From NCBI GenBank assembly GCA_903959905.1, contig CAJBYO010000043.1, positions 1 through 51,717 on the forward strand: a DNA stretch of 51,717 bases, in the 5' to 3' direction. Position 1 is the first letter of the stretch; every line of letters starts with the position of its first letter. The notes under the pieces are model-generated. The model was given only the letters and a program-made list of their open reading frames with translations. It was not told the origin of the DNA and did no database searches. Both the position numbers and the translations under genes were made by a program. Positions 42,054 through 51,447 of this stretch are shown here, piece by piece. The stretch comes from an uncultured Bacteroidales bacterium. GTDB lineage: Bacteria > Bacteroidota > Bacteroidia > Bacteroidales > FEN-979.

Positions 42054-44063
42054 TCACAGGCTTTCTATCAGGCGGATGGCTTCAGCGACCGTTTCAACGG
42101 GGGTGAAACATGTTTTTTTATGACAGATCAGGATGAGTGTTTTTCCCGCTGTATGCCCGGTTTCAAAGGATTCCCGGTTTCCGGAAAAGATAACCTGAGG
42201 CAAATAATGGCCAGAGAACCCGGCTAAAAGTTCAGTGTTGTTGACCCCGACAATACTGACTTCCACCGGTGAATCAATATACCAGGCAAGCAAGGCCGCC
42301 CAGTTGGCATGAAAAGCGGGGTTCCTTCTAATGGCAGGGATCATCTTCATCAGCATCGCTTCCGATCGCTGCAGGTATGCATCACGGCCGGTTATGTGTC
42401 CGAGGATGAACAGGTTGGAGGCCATCTGTGAATTGGAGGCCGGGATAACGTTGTCGGAAAGTTCAATGGTTTCCTGAACCAGTTTGGGTTCTTCATCAGA
42501 TGATAACCGGAAAAAGAGTCCGTCAGCGGCTGTAAAATGATCCAACACCTGCCTGGCAAGCATTTCCGCTGAAGAAAGCCAGGTTTTATCAAGGGTTGCC
42601 TGGTAAATGTCCAGGAATGCTTTGGCGAGGAAACAATAGTCATCCAGGAAACCGGCGATGGCAAAAGAACCCGGCCTGGTACTTCGCCAGAGCTTCCCGT
42701 TCCGCTGATCCAGGTGTTCGCGGTAAAATGAGGCGATCCTCATCGCTTTCTCCAGCCAGTGCGGCTTGTTCAATGCACTGGAAGCGGTCACCAACGCACT
42801 GATCATAAGCGCATTCCAGCAGGTTAGTATCTTGGTATCTGTGGCCGGGCGGATCCTGTAATCACGCACGGTCATCAGTTGATTCCTGTAAGCATCCAGG
42901 CACGCTGACAATTCATCTTCGGTTATTGCATACTTTTTTGCAAAGTCCTTATCATTCATTGATTTCCGCAGTACATTCAACCGGTTTTCCCAGTTTCCTT
43001 CCGGGGTACAAGAATAATAATCCACCATCATCCCGGCATCATCACCAAGGTATTTGCAGATCTCATCATGTGTCCATGCGTAAAACTTCCCTTCAACACC
43101 TTCGCTGTCGGCATCAAGGGAAGCAAAGAAAAGGCCATCCCCGTTTTCCAGTTCACGCTCGGCAAATGACACAGCATCCTCCACCACCCTTTTATAATCA
43201 TACTTTGCGGTTGCGGCAAAAGCCTGTGCGTAAACGGTAATCAGCTGTGCATTGTCGTAGAGCATCTTTTCAAAATGAGGAACATGCCAGCGGGCATCAA
43301 CGGAATAGCGGCTGAAACCGCCACCCAGCTGGTCACAGATCCCGCCCATCGCCATTTTATCAAGGGTCAGTTCAACATAATTCAGGGCTTTTTCTGCTTT
43401 ATACCTGCGACCGTATTGAAGGAGGAAACCAAGATTGGCCGGCATCGGAAATTTGGGGGAACCGTGCGTTCCGCCATGGACAAAATCAAGATCTTCCTCC
43501 CAGGCGGCATAAATTTCCTGCAGCACAGAAGATTCAGGTTGTTCCGGCCCGGGCGGGTAGGAGTGGAGGAGTTGTCTTTTCATCCCCTGGCCGATTTCGG
43601 CAGCCTGTTGAACCAGATCTTCAGGATGCGACAGGTTGATCGCTGAAAAATAGTTCAGAATGTGAAGCCAGTCTTTCTTTGAGTAATATGTTCCGGCGAA
43701 AACAGGCCGCTGGTCGGGCAAAGCGATCACATTGAGCGGCCAGCCACCCCGGCCGGTTGTGGCATAGGCAGCGGCCATATATACCTGGTCAATATCGGGC
43801 CGTTCTTCCCGGTCAACCTTGATGGAAATGAAATCCCGGTTCATCGCCTCTGCAACTTCATCATCTTCAAATGATTCATGCTCCATCACATGGCACCAGT
43901 GGCAGGCAGCATAACCAATGCTGATCACCAGAAGTTTATTCTTTTCCCGGGCTTCTGTCAATGCAGCATCGCTCCATGGATGCCAGTCCACAGGGTTATA
44001 TGCGTGCTGTAACAGGTAAGGGCTATTTTCTCCGAGGAGATGGTTTGGTTGTTTTTCTGTCAT
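42054..44063 (-). CDS. Thioredoxin-domain protein, DUF255/YyaL (SSP411-like)
   Basis: This 669-residue protein has an N-terminal thioredoxin-fold domain with ENSPYLLQHAYNPVDW, the CxxC motif in ACHWCHVMEHESFED, and FISIKVDREERPDID. A large alpha/alpha-toroid like that of glycosidases follows (GGGFSRYSVDARWHVPHFEK). The family is widespread from bacteria to human SPATA20 and its reaction is not settled. The start MTEKQPNHLL overlaps the end of udk by 41 bases, so translational coupling is likely. Confidence 0.88.
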   Translation of the reverse strand: MTEKQPNHLLGENSPYLLQHAYNPVDWHPWSDAALTEAREKNKLLVISIGYAACHWCHVMEHESFEDDEVAEAMNRDFISIKVDREERPDIDQVYMAAAYATTGRGGWPLNVIALPDQRPVFAGTYYSKKDWLHILNYFSAINLSHPEDLVQQAAEIGQGMKRQLLHSYPPGPEQPESSVLQEIYAAWEEDLDFVHGGTHGSPKFPMPANLGFLLQYGRRYKAEKALNYVELTLDKMAMGGICDQLGGGFSRYSVDARWHVPHFEKMLYDNAQLITVYAQAFAATAKYDYKRVVEDAVSFAERELENGDGLFFASLDADSEGVEGKFYAWTHDEICKYLGDDAGMMVDYYSCTPEGNWENRLNVLRKSMNDKDFAKKYAITEDELSACLDAYRNQLMTVRDYRIRPATDTKILTCWNALMISALVTASSALNKPHWLEKAMRIASFYREHLDQRNGKLWRSTRPGSFAIAGFLDDYCFLAKAFLDIYQATLDKTWLSSAEMLARQVLDHFTAADGLFFRLSSDEEPKLVQETIELSDNVIPASNSQMASNLFILGHITGRDAYLQRSEAMLMKMIPAIRRNPAFHANWAALLAWYIDSPVEVSIVGVNNTELLAGFSGHYLPQVIFSGNRESFETGHTAGKTLILICHKKTCFTPVETVAEAIRLIESL

Positions 44064-44679
44064 GAACATCAAGGTTGATGTGCGTTTTTATACGGGAGGA
44101 GAGAATGTCAATGGCAACTCTGTTCTGCCCTCCCTGTGGCACAATGATGTCAGCATAACGTTTGGTGGGCTCAATAAATTGCAGGTGCATGGGCTTTACA
44201 TAGCTGTCGTAATGCTCCAGAACCTGCTGGAAAGAGCGGCCACGTTCTTCCAGGTCGCGCCGGATGATGCGCATCAGGCGGTCGTCGCCGTCGGCATCAA
44301 CATACACCTTGATATCCATTTTTTTCCGCAGGCGCGGGTTGGTGAGGATCAGGATCCCTTCCACGATGATCACCTGTGCCGGGCTAACCGTAACAGTTTC
44401 CTTCGACCTGGCGCAGGTGACATAGGAATAAATAGGCATTTCTATGGGAGCGCCCGATTTAAGGACTTCCAGCTGCTTTATGAGGAGGCCCCACTCAATG
44501 GAGGTCGGGTGGTCAAAGTTGATCCTGGCACGATCTTCTGCCGATTTATGGCCATTGTCCTTATAGTATGCATCCTGTGGAATAACCGTAACCGCCTCTT
44601 TGGGAAGGTGCTTGATGACCTGTTTTACAACGGTTGATTTTCCTGAACCGGATCCACCGGCGATTCCTATGATCAGCAT
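44023..44679 (-). CDS. udk: Uridine kinase
   Basis: This enzyme phosphorylates uridine and cytidine with ATP or GTP in pyrimidine salvage. The 218-residue protein has the P-loop GIAGGSGSGKSTVVKQV at the N-terminus, PQDAYYKD, NFDHPTSIEW, and RIIRRDLEERGRSFQQVLEHY, all typical of Udk. It lies downstream of mce on the same strand across a short palindrome and shares 41 bases with the next gene. Confidence 0.94.
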   Translation of the reverse strand: MLIIGIAGGSGSGKSTVVKQVIKHLPKEAVTVIPQDAYYKDNGHKSAEDRARINFDHPTSIEWGLLIKQLEVLKSGAPIEMPIYSYVTCARSKETVTVSPAQVIIVEGILILTNPRLRKKMDIKVYVDADGDDRLMRIIRRDLEERGRSFQQVLEHYDSYVKPMHLQFIEPTKRYADIIVPQGGQNRVAIDILSSRIKTHINLDVHDRKTTKPSPRRK

Positions 44680-44697
44680 GGATTATTGGTTGATGTG

Positions 44698-44719
44698 GAG
44701 ACGCACTGCAGTGCGTCTC
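44698..44719. repeat. Perfect 22-bp palindrome overlapping the mce stop
   Basis: The palindrome is centred on CTGCAG with GACGCA / TGCGTC stems and ends against CTAC. It fits the pattern of the one at 30471-30490. Its last base is the first plus-strand base of the mce stop codon, so it has come to lie exactly at the end of that gene. It could form a hairpin between mce and udk on their common message. Confidence 0.85.
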
Positions 44720-45120
44720 TACGGGTTACAAAATTCGATCAAAACGCCGTGGGTTGATTTCGGGTGCAGAAACCCGATGTTCATCCCCTCGGCGCCCTTG
44801 CGGGATACCTTGTCAATCAATGCAATACCCATGGATTCCGCTTCGGAAAGGGCATCGGTTGCATTATCAACAGCAAACGCAATATGATGAATGCCCTCGC
44901 CTTTCTTTTCCAGGAATTTCCCGATCGGTCCTTCCGGATCCGTTGACTCCAGTAATTCTATTTTTGTTTCGCCTATGCGGAAAAAAGCAGTTCTGACGCG
45001 CTGATCTTTCACCTCTTCTATGTTATAGCACTTCGTGCCGAGTAGGCTTTCGTAATAGGGGATGCTCTCCTCTAGGCTCTTTACCGCAATTCCAAGATGC
45101 TCAATATGTGATGGTTTCAT
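44719..45120 (-). CDS. mce: Methylmalonyl-CoA epimerase
   Basis: This enzyme interconverts the (R) and (S) forms of methylmalonyl-CoA between methylmalonyl-CoA mutase and propionyl-CoA metabolism. The 133-residue vicinal-oxygen-chelate protein has metal ligands in HIEHLGIAVKSLE, GEGIHHIAFAVDN and VLIEFCNP, and the catalytic Glu region KIELLES. Length is normal. It is transcribed from a full consensus promoter and leads a unit with udk and the DUF255 gene. Confidence 0.93.
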   Translation of the reverse strand: MKPSHIEHLGIAVKSLEESIPYYESLLGTKCYNIEEVKDQRVRTAFFRIGETKIELLESTDPEGPIGKFLEKKGEGIHHIAFAVDNATDALSEAESMGIALIDKVSRKGAEGMNIGFLHPKSTHGVLIEFCNP

Positions 45121-45144
45121 AATAATTGTTAATCTTATAACAGG

Positions 45145-45175
45145 ACAAAGTTACACCATAAAATTGAGATGACAA
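45145..45175 (-). promoter_or_regulatory. TTTG-N19-TAACTTTG promoter of mce
   Basis: On the minus strand TTTG (45172-45175) is followed by exactly 19 bp and TAACTTTG (45145-45152), a complete match to the Bacteroidota consensus, 25 bases before the start codon. Confidence 0.8.
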
Positions 45176-45184
45176 ACAGGGGGG

Positions 45185-45315
45185 ATTTACGATTGGGGGA
45201 TTGAGGGATTGCAGATTGAATTGTTTGATTTCAGATTGACGATTGATAGCGCTATCAATCGTAGATCGTCAATCGGAAATTCAATCTGCAATCCCTCAAT
45301 CCCCCAATCGTAAAT
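45185..45315. repeat. GATTGCA-word palindrome, perfect copy C
   Basis: The left arm 45185-45222 and right arm 45278-45315 are perfect 38-bp inverted repeats. A second perfect dyad of 22 bp (45240-45261) around GATAGCGCTATC forms the centre. The middle part of the arm (GGGGGATTGAGGG) differs from copy B on both sides at once. It separates divergent mce from the end of the secreted-protein block. Confidence 0.95.
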
Positions 45316-45352
45316 TTCCTTATTAGTAAACATATGTACACGAAGAATGTAA

Positions 45353-45385
45353 ACAGCCCCGTATCTTCAATGGATACAGGGCTGT
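45353..45385 (-). terminator. Probable terminator of the secreted-protein block
   Basis: ACAGCCCCGTATC (45353-45365) pairs with GATACAGGGCTGT (45373-45385) with one bulge. On the minus strand a short TTTAC tract follows. It lies about 30 bases after the stop of the last gene. Confidence 0.6.
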
Positions 45386-45414
45386 AAGGAAAAAGTAAGA
45401 AGCGTTTCCGGAAG

Positions 45415-46872
45415 CTACAGCTTGATGATCTTCTCCGTTTCAGATTTTGAACCTGATGTTACATGAACCACGTAAACACCGGTTGGTTTCTCAGAAAGGG
45501 AGAACTCCTGTTTCCGGTCAATCTGAAGGTCCCGTGAAAGGATTCTGTCGCCCAGTGCTCCAAAAATCTCAACATGTACCTGAGCAGAGGTAACATCTCC
45601 TTTCAGCTCCAGGGTAAACTTCCCGGGGGTTGGATTCGGATAGATCTTGAAGAATGAGTTGTCGTGGTTGCCGGTGCCCGGATCTTCGAGGCCGGCCAGC
45701 ACCGGAGCCGAAGCTGCCGGGTGAATGTATGGACTGCAGAAAATGGTTGAGATATATCCATGCATGTACCCACCCGGGTCAACGATGGTCCCCGGATAAT
45801 AAATGATGTTCGTACCTGCGATATGCTTCACATTCCCGGTGCCGGTAACACGATAAAATGTGCCATTCCCGGCGATCAGCAGGGTTTGTGTGGCATCTGC
45901 GCATTCCGGTCCCACAGAAATTGTTTTATCCTGTAAGGAACGGACCGCAGGTGGAACAGCAGCATCACCCAGATTGCCCGTGAACGTTCCGAAGGAGGAC
46001 AGGCCGTGAGCATCGATGGTATTTGCACCCGTGTTCGCGGTATTATAGGCGGTAAACGGTGCAGGATTCACCCTGAAGCAGAAAATATCACTTTCCGTTC
46101 CAACCACATCTGCATTCACATACTGGAATGTGGAGTTACACGAAAAACCTGTGATGCCGGATTGCGTAACATTCCAGTAACGTGAAAGGTAGCTGGTCGC
46201 AGTGCCCGGAAACTGGGCGTTAGCCAGGGTAACGGCTGCGAAACTTCCCGCACTGAAGGTACCGCTTGTGAAGCCGAGCGTAACAGGTGAATATTCAGCT
46301 GCTCCTGTAGCATCTCCCACGGGGAAGGTAAAACTGCCGGCCGATGGATACTCTTTCCGGAGTTCGCCAGCCCCTGACGCAACAACCATGTTTGAGGCTG
46401 AAGGAACTCCCGAAACAGATGCAGCGGGTCCGAGCTTCAAGTTGTTGGGTCCGAGGGTGACGAGGCCGCTCGCTAGCGTCAGTACTCCATTGACATTTAC
46501 ATTGCCACCAACAATGGAAAGGCCGGCGGCATTGTTCACTGTGAGGGACTGAATGATATTGGACCCACCAAGGGTTTGAGAGGCTATTCCTGAAAATACA
46601 ACCGTCCCGTTTCCGAGTGAATTGAGTGTCGGGTTCCCGTTGAGGAGGTCTTTTTTCAAGATAAGTGTACCCTGTATGTCAAGGGTTCCACCGGAATTCA
46701 GCACAACATTCTCGGCAGAATACAAGGTCGATGCAGCGAGAACTTTAACAGTAGTGCCGCTGAGTACCGTCATCTGGGAAAATGCCGGATCAAGGCCGGA
46801 AAACACTGCTGCCGAAATAAGAAATCCTGACATGCAAGCGCTTCTAATTGAATTATAGTTTATTTTCTTCAT
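45415..46872 (-). CDS. Secreted protein with T9SS type A sorting domain
   Basis: This 485-residue protein has a signal peptide (about 1-33, ending AFSQ), a repetitive beta region (about 35-190, with ASTLYSAENVVLNSGGTLDI and further VNGVLTL/GSNIIQSLTV stretches resembling a beta-helix), and a central beta domain. A C-terminal T9SS type A sorting domain (about 410-485) starts at FKIYPNPTPGKFTLELKG and ends GVYVVHVTSGSKSETEKIIKL without long charged tail. The domain directs secretion and cell-surface attachment. Function is otherwise unknown; a structural or adhesin role is possible. It lies ten bases after the 861-residue gene. Confidence 0.85.
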   Translation of the reverse strand: MKKINYNSIRSACMSGFLISAAVFSGLDPAFSQMTVLSGTTVKVLAASTLYSAENVVLNSGGTLDIQGTLILKKDLLNGNPTLNSLGNGTVVFSGIASQTLGGSNIIQSLTVNNAAGLSIVGGNVNVNGVLTLASGLVTLGPNNLKLGPAASVSGVPSASNMVVASGAGELRKEYPSAGSFTFPVGDATGAAEYSPVTLGFTSGTFSAGSFAAVTLANAQFPGTATSYLSRYWNVTQSGITGFSCNSTFQYVNADVVGTESDIFCFRVNPAPFTAYNTANTGANTIDAHGLSSFGTFTGNLGDAAVPPAVRSLQDKTISVGPECADATQTLLIAGNGTFYRVTGTGNVKHIAGTNIIYYPGTIVDPGGYMHGYISTIFCSPYIHPAASAPVLAGLEDPGTGNHDNSFFKIYPNPTPGKFTLELKGDVTSAQVHVEIFGALGDRILSRDLQIDRKQEFSLSEKPTGVYVVHVTSGSKSETEKIIKL

Positions 46873-46882
46873 TGTATGGACT

Positions 46883-49468
46883 TTATTCGTTAGATTTTCC
46901 GATATATGTTCCGCGAACCTTAATGATGGAGTTTGTCACCGGAGCTCCAAGGTTGCAGGGTCCAAGTTTAGCCTGGAACAAACTGTTTGCCATTGCATGA
47001 AACCCTGTGGTGAGCTTCACATAATTATCAGCCTTGTACTGTACATCAGTTCCCAAACCCCCGGTAATAGTTCTTGAAGACTGAACATTATCGCTCGCTT
47101 CGTAAAACTGGTATCCGGTATAGTTGGGATTGCTGGGATCATTGGCAGCAGTAAGAAGGTAAGCAGATTCGCATGTGTTGAAAAGGGTCGACCGCCATAA
47201 TCCCCTTCCAAAGGTTCCTACCGTAAGCACTCCGCTTGTTTCATTGATCTCAATATCGAACACCGGGACTGTTGGCAATCCGTTCCGGAACGGAATCCAG
47301 TCGGTATGGCTGTCATCCCGGTAAAAAACACCAAGATCGTTCCCAACATACAGTGCATCTGCCGGTATGCCACCGGTATTCTGATATGCTATACAATTGG
47401 TTGGAACATTGGGGAGGGAGCCGGACCTGTTAATCCAGGTAACCCCACCATCAACACTTTCGTACACTTTCTGCCCTGTTGTATAGCCGCCCAGGGTAAT
47501 AAAAACATTGAGTGAGTTCGAAGGATCCACCGCGATGAAGGTAATGGTAATTCCTGGTAAACCGGCACTGACATTGGTCCAGGTGGCTGCCGCATCATCC
47601 GACCTGTAAATTGTTGTTGAGTTTGATGCATATATCCGGCTGGTATTGCTGGTTCCGATCGCCATGGCGCCTCGTCCGTCCACGCCCATATTCGTCCAGG
47701 AACTCCCACCGTTGGTGCTTTTAAAAACATCATCAAAACCTGCATATATGATGCTGCTGTTGCTGGGGCTCATGATAAATGGAGTCACCCAGCTTCCCCC
47801 GATGGTATCAGGTTCGACATTCGAAAAGGTAGTCCCGCCGTTTGTCGATTTTCTCAATCCTCCGTCCTGAATTGCATTGTACAGAATATTGGAGTTGGTA
47901 TGGTCGATCATACAATCCATTCCATCTGCACCAAGCATATGCAGCATGGTAGCAACGCCGGTCCATTTATTCGATCCGTTGTCCTGGGACCCGAAGGTAA
48001 GCAGGCTGACATTAGGTTCATAGCTGGCAACTCTGTAAATTTGTGTATGTGCGATGCCTGAAGTAAGATCTGTCCAGGTGCTTCCGAAATTGGTTGAGCG
48101 GAAAACACCTCCATCGCTGACACAATAAACATAATTATTCAAAGGATTGATCTCCAGCCCATGAATATCGGCGTGGGTATACCCGATCCCGCCGGAATTA
48201 TTCCACATGGAGGTGATGGTCCAGTTAGCTCCCCTGTCGCCTGAAAACCATGTATTTATCCCTCCCGACATGACATCGTTAAAATCCAGTCTTGACACAG
48301 CGATTGCAAGATCATATGTTGACTGGCTTTTATCATCGCCTCCCACACTTGAATAACCCAGTATATTGGGCGTGGTCGAGCGCGTTGAAAAGCTTACACC
48401 GCTGTTTGTGGAAAGAAAAGTTCCTTTATATGAACCTGAGCCTGTATCAGGGCCGGTAAGCAGGTAAACATATCCAGTAGCATTTGGCGTTACACCAATG
48501 GCTATCCTGCTGGCTGAAGTCGGCACGCCGGAAGTAATTTCTGTCCAGGTATCACCTGTATTTGTTGACCGCCAGAATTCGGTACTGTTACCGGCGGCAT
48601 AAACAATTGTCGGGTCGCCGGGCTTGAATTCAATATCCACGAAAGATCCTGTTTTCACCTTGGTCCATGACGATCCTCCGTTGATGGTTTTATGAATACC
48701 GTCGTTGGAAACCACGAATAAAATCAGGTGGTTCGTCGGGTGCATCAACAATTTATACCCACGAACGGCATCAGTAGCAACATAGGTAAGGCCCGTTGAA
48801 AGCCACGTATCTCCGCCATCTGTAGATTTAAGTACCCCGATTGACCGGGTATCTCCCCCATCTCCATCACCGGAAAGAATATAAATTATGTTTGTGTTTG
48901 TATAATCAACAGCTATTCCGGAAACACCGATACTTGGCATCCCATCGGTAAGAGGGGTCCAAGAAGTACCGCCATTGGAAGTTTTCCAAAGACCGCCAGC
49001 GGGCGCCCCTACCCAAAAGATGTTCGAATTTGCCGGGTGGAATGTAATACAATTAAGTCTCCCCACGCCTCCGTTCCAGCCATTTCCCCACGTGAAATCT
49101 GAGGGTCCTAAACTGGTCCAATAGCCATTGGCAGCATCGGATTGCTCGCTATTATCAAGATTTGTATTGCCTTTGGTGTATTCCTTATATTCTTCAAAAT
49201 TGCGGGCCGCCCAGTTGGCCACTTTCCCATCAGGGGCGAGTCGTCGTTCCGCCAGGTATTCCCAGCGTTTCCATTGTTTGTATCCTGATCCCTGGCCCGT
49301 GCTTTTCCCTTCAAAATACTGGTTCATTTTATTCTGAATGGTTGCAAAATCATCGGTACCGGCATTTAAATAGAGATCTGATACACTATTCTTCTGACCC
49401 GAAAGACTTCCGAATCCTAAAATAAGGAAGACCAACAGGATTATATGTATGTGTTTTCTCATTTTCAT
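46883..49468 (-). CDS. Secreted Asp-box (BNR/VPS10-like) beta-propeller protein
   Basis: This 861-residue protein has a signal peptide (about 1-24) and about eleven Asp-box motifs of the S-x-D/N-x-G-x-T-W type (for example TSNGGTSWTPL, STDGGDTWLS, STNTGDTWTEI, STNGGSSWTNM, SVDGGVTWINR), which build one or two sortilin/BNR-type propellers. The C-terminal about 75 residues (ADNYVKLTTGFHAMANSLF then QAKLGPC) match the Bacteroidota coathanger-stack surface domain rather than a T9SS type A tail. Glycosidase activity should not be assumed: Asp-boxes are structural and no catalytic set is evident. It is second last in the secreted block. Confidence 0.82.
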   Translation of the reverse strand: MKMRKHIHIILLVFLILGFGSLSGQKNSVSDLYLNAGTDDFATIQNKMNQYFEGKSTGQGSGYKQWKRWEYLAERRLAPDGKVANWAARNFEEYKEYTKGNTNLDNSEQSDAANGYWTSLGPSDFTWGNGWNGGVGRLNCITFHPANSNIFWVGAPAGGLWKTSNGGTSWTPLTDGMPSIGVSGIAVDYTNTNIIYILSGDGDGGDTRSIGVLKSTDGGDTWLSTGLTYVATDAVRGYKLLMHPTNHLILFVVSNDGIHKTINGGSSWTKVKTGSFVDIEFKPGDPTIVYAAGNSTEFWRSTNTGDTWTEITSGVPTSASRIAIGVTPNATGYVYLLTGPDTGSGSYKGTFLSTNSGVSFSTRSTTPNILGYSSVGGDDKSQSTYDLAIAVSRLDFNDVMSGGINTWFSGDRGANWTITSMWNNSGGIGYTHADIHGLEINPLNNYVYCVSDGGVFRSTNFGSTWTDLTSGIAHTQIYRVASYEPNVSLLTFGSQDNGSNKWTGVATMLHMLGADGMDCMIDHTNSNILYNAIQDGGLRKSTNGGTTFSNVEPDTIGGSWVTPFIMSPSNSSIIYAGFDDVFKSTNGGSSWTNMGVDGRGAMAIGTSNTSRIYASNSTTIYRSDDAAATWTNVSAGLPGITITFIAVDPSNSLNVFITLGGYTTGQKVYESVDGGVTWINRSGSLPNVPTNCIAYQNTGGIPADALYVGNDLGVFYRDDSHTDWIPFRNGLPTVPVFDIEINETSGVLTVGTFGRGLWRSTLFNTCESAYLLTAANDPSNPNYTGYQFYEASDNVQSSRTITGGLGTDVQYKADNYVKLTTGFHAMANSLFQAKLGPCNLGAPVTNSIIKVRGTYIGKSNE

Positions 49469-49513
49469 CTCTTTTTTAATGATAATCCCGCCTGTAAAAC
49501 AAGCGCATTTATT

Positions 49514-49987
49514 TTATCGTTTTGGCTTTTCGCCTAAAGGTTGAGTCTTAAGCCCGTTCAGGTTCCTTCTGCTGGTAACAGCGTGCGAAGCCGGAGCTTC
49601 TGGCTGGTTTCCTGACCCTTTAATGTCGCGGTGGTTAACGGTGTTACCCTGTGGTTTTGCACCTTCGGCCTGGTACTTGCCAGAAGTAGCTGGCAGGCTG
49701 ATAACCTTTGCAGGCTCAGGCTGGTTTCCTGCCGCCTCCACATTGTCTTCATCGGCAATAGGGGCAGCTTTCCAGTTCGTTTGACATTCATGTGGAACCT
49801 GGTCAGGATCCATTTTAGGATCAACCAGGGGGCCGGCTTTTGCCGGATTCAGCGGCACACTCTTTTCAAAATCTGCCTGTTCTGCAGGGGTTCTCCTCGG
49901 GACCTCCCCGTTGCTCTGGCCGTATGTTGCAGATACCGTTAACAATAGCAACAACATGCCAATATATGTAAGTATTTTCTTCATCAT
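49514..49987 (-). CDS. Small secreted protein, unknown function
   Basis: This 157-residue protein has a clear signal peptide (about 1-23, ending ATYGQ). The mature part is polar, predicted disordered and Pro/Ala/Lys-rich, with two GNQPE segments (GNQPEPAKVISL and GNQPEAPASHAV) and a single Cys in VPHECQTNW. I recognise no family. It lies two bases after the 485-residue protein gene upstream and 45 bases before the Asp-box gene, in the same block. Confidence 0.65.
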   Translation of the reverse strand: MMKKILTYIGMLLLLLTVSATYGQSNGEVPRRTPAEQADFEKSVPLNPAKAGPLVDPKMDPDQVPHECQTNWKAAPIADEDNVEAAGNQPEPAKVISLPATSGKYQAEGAKPQGNTVNHRDIKGSGNQPEAPASHAVTSRRNLNGLKTQPLGEKPKR

Positions 49988-49989
49988 AC

Positions 49990-51447
49990 CTAATTTTTAA
50001 TGGCTTTTTTCAGAGATGCATTTTCTGCTTTCAGTGCATCGATTTCTTTTTTAAACTCCTGTTTAAGTTCCTGGAGCATCTTTGCCTGTTCGATGGTATA
50101 AAGGGTTAGTTCTTCTACCTTTTCAACGACCTGTTTCTGCATATTGCCAAGGTGGAGGCCATTGGTTTCAATGTCCTGCGCTGAAGGAAGACCCGGTAAA
50201 TGACCATTTTCCTTAATGCTCTGTTCGAGGTTGTGGAGACTCATAAGGTTGTAGTCGCTCTTGAATACATAATCGGGCCATGAAGCCATATCCTGAACCA
50301 GGACCTCTTCACAGGCAATTTTACCGTTAACGGAGAGTGTATAGCCGGTTGCCTCGGTTGTTGTTCCGATACGCAGGTCGCCGCTCATATAGTTTGACCC
50401 GACAAAATAACTTCCCCAGTTGGTGGCTCCGCCTGCAGCATATCCGTAAACACCAACCCTGGTGCCTGCTGTGCCGAAAGCATATCCATACACACCATAA
50501 GAAGTTGTGGCATCGGCACCGCCATTGGCCTGTCCGTATAACCCGATATAACCTCCATATCCGTGAACACCATAACCATATCCGTCAACAGGTTTGGAAT
50601 AGCCATAAATTGCCTGGGTGCTAATGGCCCGACTGTGATTTACCTGGGCATAAAACAATGTTGAGGTAGTATCATCGCCCATGTTGCTTCCACTGTTTCC
50701 ATCTACCGTAACACGACCCTTAAAATAGCCTGCATAGTTGGCATTGGCTTTTTGGGCAGCAGCGTATATACCATAATTTGTACCTGAAGCAGTGTTCGTG
50801 CCGTCAGAAAAGAAAAGACCTGCATAATTCGATGAATTGTTATCATTGTTCCATCCGTAGACGGCTGCTCCGTTGCCTCCGTTGGCCACTTTAATACCCA
50901 AAACACCTACATTGGTAACGTTCAGAGGAACACCAAGATATGACGGTGCAAGAACACCCAGGTAACCTTCAGCATAGATATTAACGCCATCCTGATCTGC
51001 TCCGCGAACGGCACCTTTCGCAATAGCATAGTTGACCACATTCAACCCATGGTTATCAGGAGTTGTTGTACCGATGCCAACCCTGCCTGTATTGAAATAG
51101 ATATCCGGTCCATTAGGATTCCAGAAATCATAAGCGGCAAGGCTCATTTTTTGCCATGCGGCACCATTATAAAAATATATACCAGGGCCAGAATCGAGCT
51201 GGTACAATACCAGTCCGGTGGCCGGGGCAGCCGGCCTTTGTGCCAGGTTCATGCGGGGCAGCAGGAATCCTCTGCCGGTCGCTTTGACTTCGAGCATGGC
51301 AGAAGGGTCGGGCGCACTTCCGTCGGAGTTGACACTAACCTGGGAAAAACCAGACATTGAGGAAAAAATGGAAATAAAAACAAGCATCCATTTCATTTTG
51401 TCAAGAGAGAATCGATTGTTTGAACCGAACATTGAATTTGATTTCAT
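49990..51447 (-). CDS. Secreted fibre-like protein with C-terminal coiled coil
   Basis: This protein of about 485 residues begins MKSNSMFG, with a hydrophobic signal core MLVFISIFSSMSGFSQ; an in-frame ATG at 51474 and another at 51396 are alternatives. The N-terminal module (SAMLEVKATGRGFLLPRMN and GLVLYQLDSGPGIYFYNGAA) is common in Bacteroidota tail-fibre-like surface proteins. The middle is Gly/Tyr-rich with repeats such as GVYGYA. The end has the conserved segment ENGHLPGLPSAQDIETNG and a coiled coil (EELTLYTIEQAKMLQELKQE), as in intramolecular-chaperone-type tails. It is first in the secreted block. Confidence 0.78.
   Translation of the reverse strand: MKSNSMFGSNNRFSLDKMKWMLVFISIFSSMSGFSQVSVNSDGSAPDPSAMLEVKATGRGFLLPRMNLAQRPAAPATGLVLYQLDSGPGIYFYNGAAWQKMSLAAYDFWNPNGPDIYFNTGRVGIGTTTPDNHGLNVVNYAIAKGAVRGADQDGVNIYAEGYLGVLAPSYLGVPLNVTNVGVLGIKVANGGNGAAVYGWNNDNNSSNYAGLFFSDGTNTASGTNYGIYAAAQKANANYAGYFKGRVTVDGNSGSNMGDDTTSTLFYAQVNHSRAISTQAIYGYSKPVDGYGYGVHGYGGYIGLYGQANGGADATTSYGVYGYAFGTAGTRVGVYGYAAGGATNWGSYFVGSNYMSGDLRIGTTTEATGYTLSVNGKIACEEVLVQDMASWPDYVFKSDYNLMSLHNLEQSIKENGHLPGLPSAQDIETNGLHLGNMQKQVVEKVEELTLYTIEQAKMLQELKQEFKKEIDALKAENASLKKAIKN

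Noticed and set aside
49075..49100. CACGTG at about 49089 as a third parS site
   Set aside because: The bases flanking CACGTG do not match the TGTTT/AAACA arms, and it lies inside a coding region. The CACGTG cores in gltX were rejected for the same reason.
46883..49468. Asp-box protein as a sialidase
   Set aside because: Asp-boxes are structural. The Arg triad and catalytic Tyr/Glu arrangement of sialidases were not recognised.
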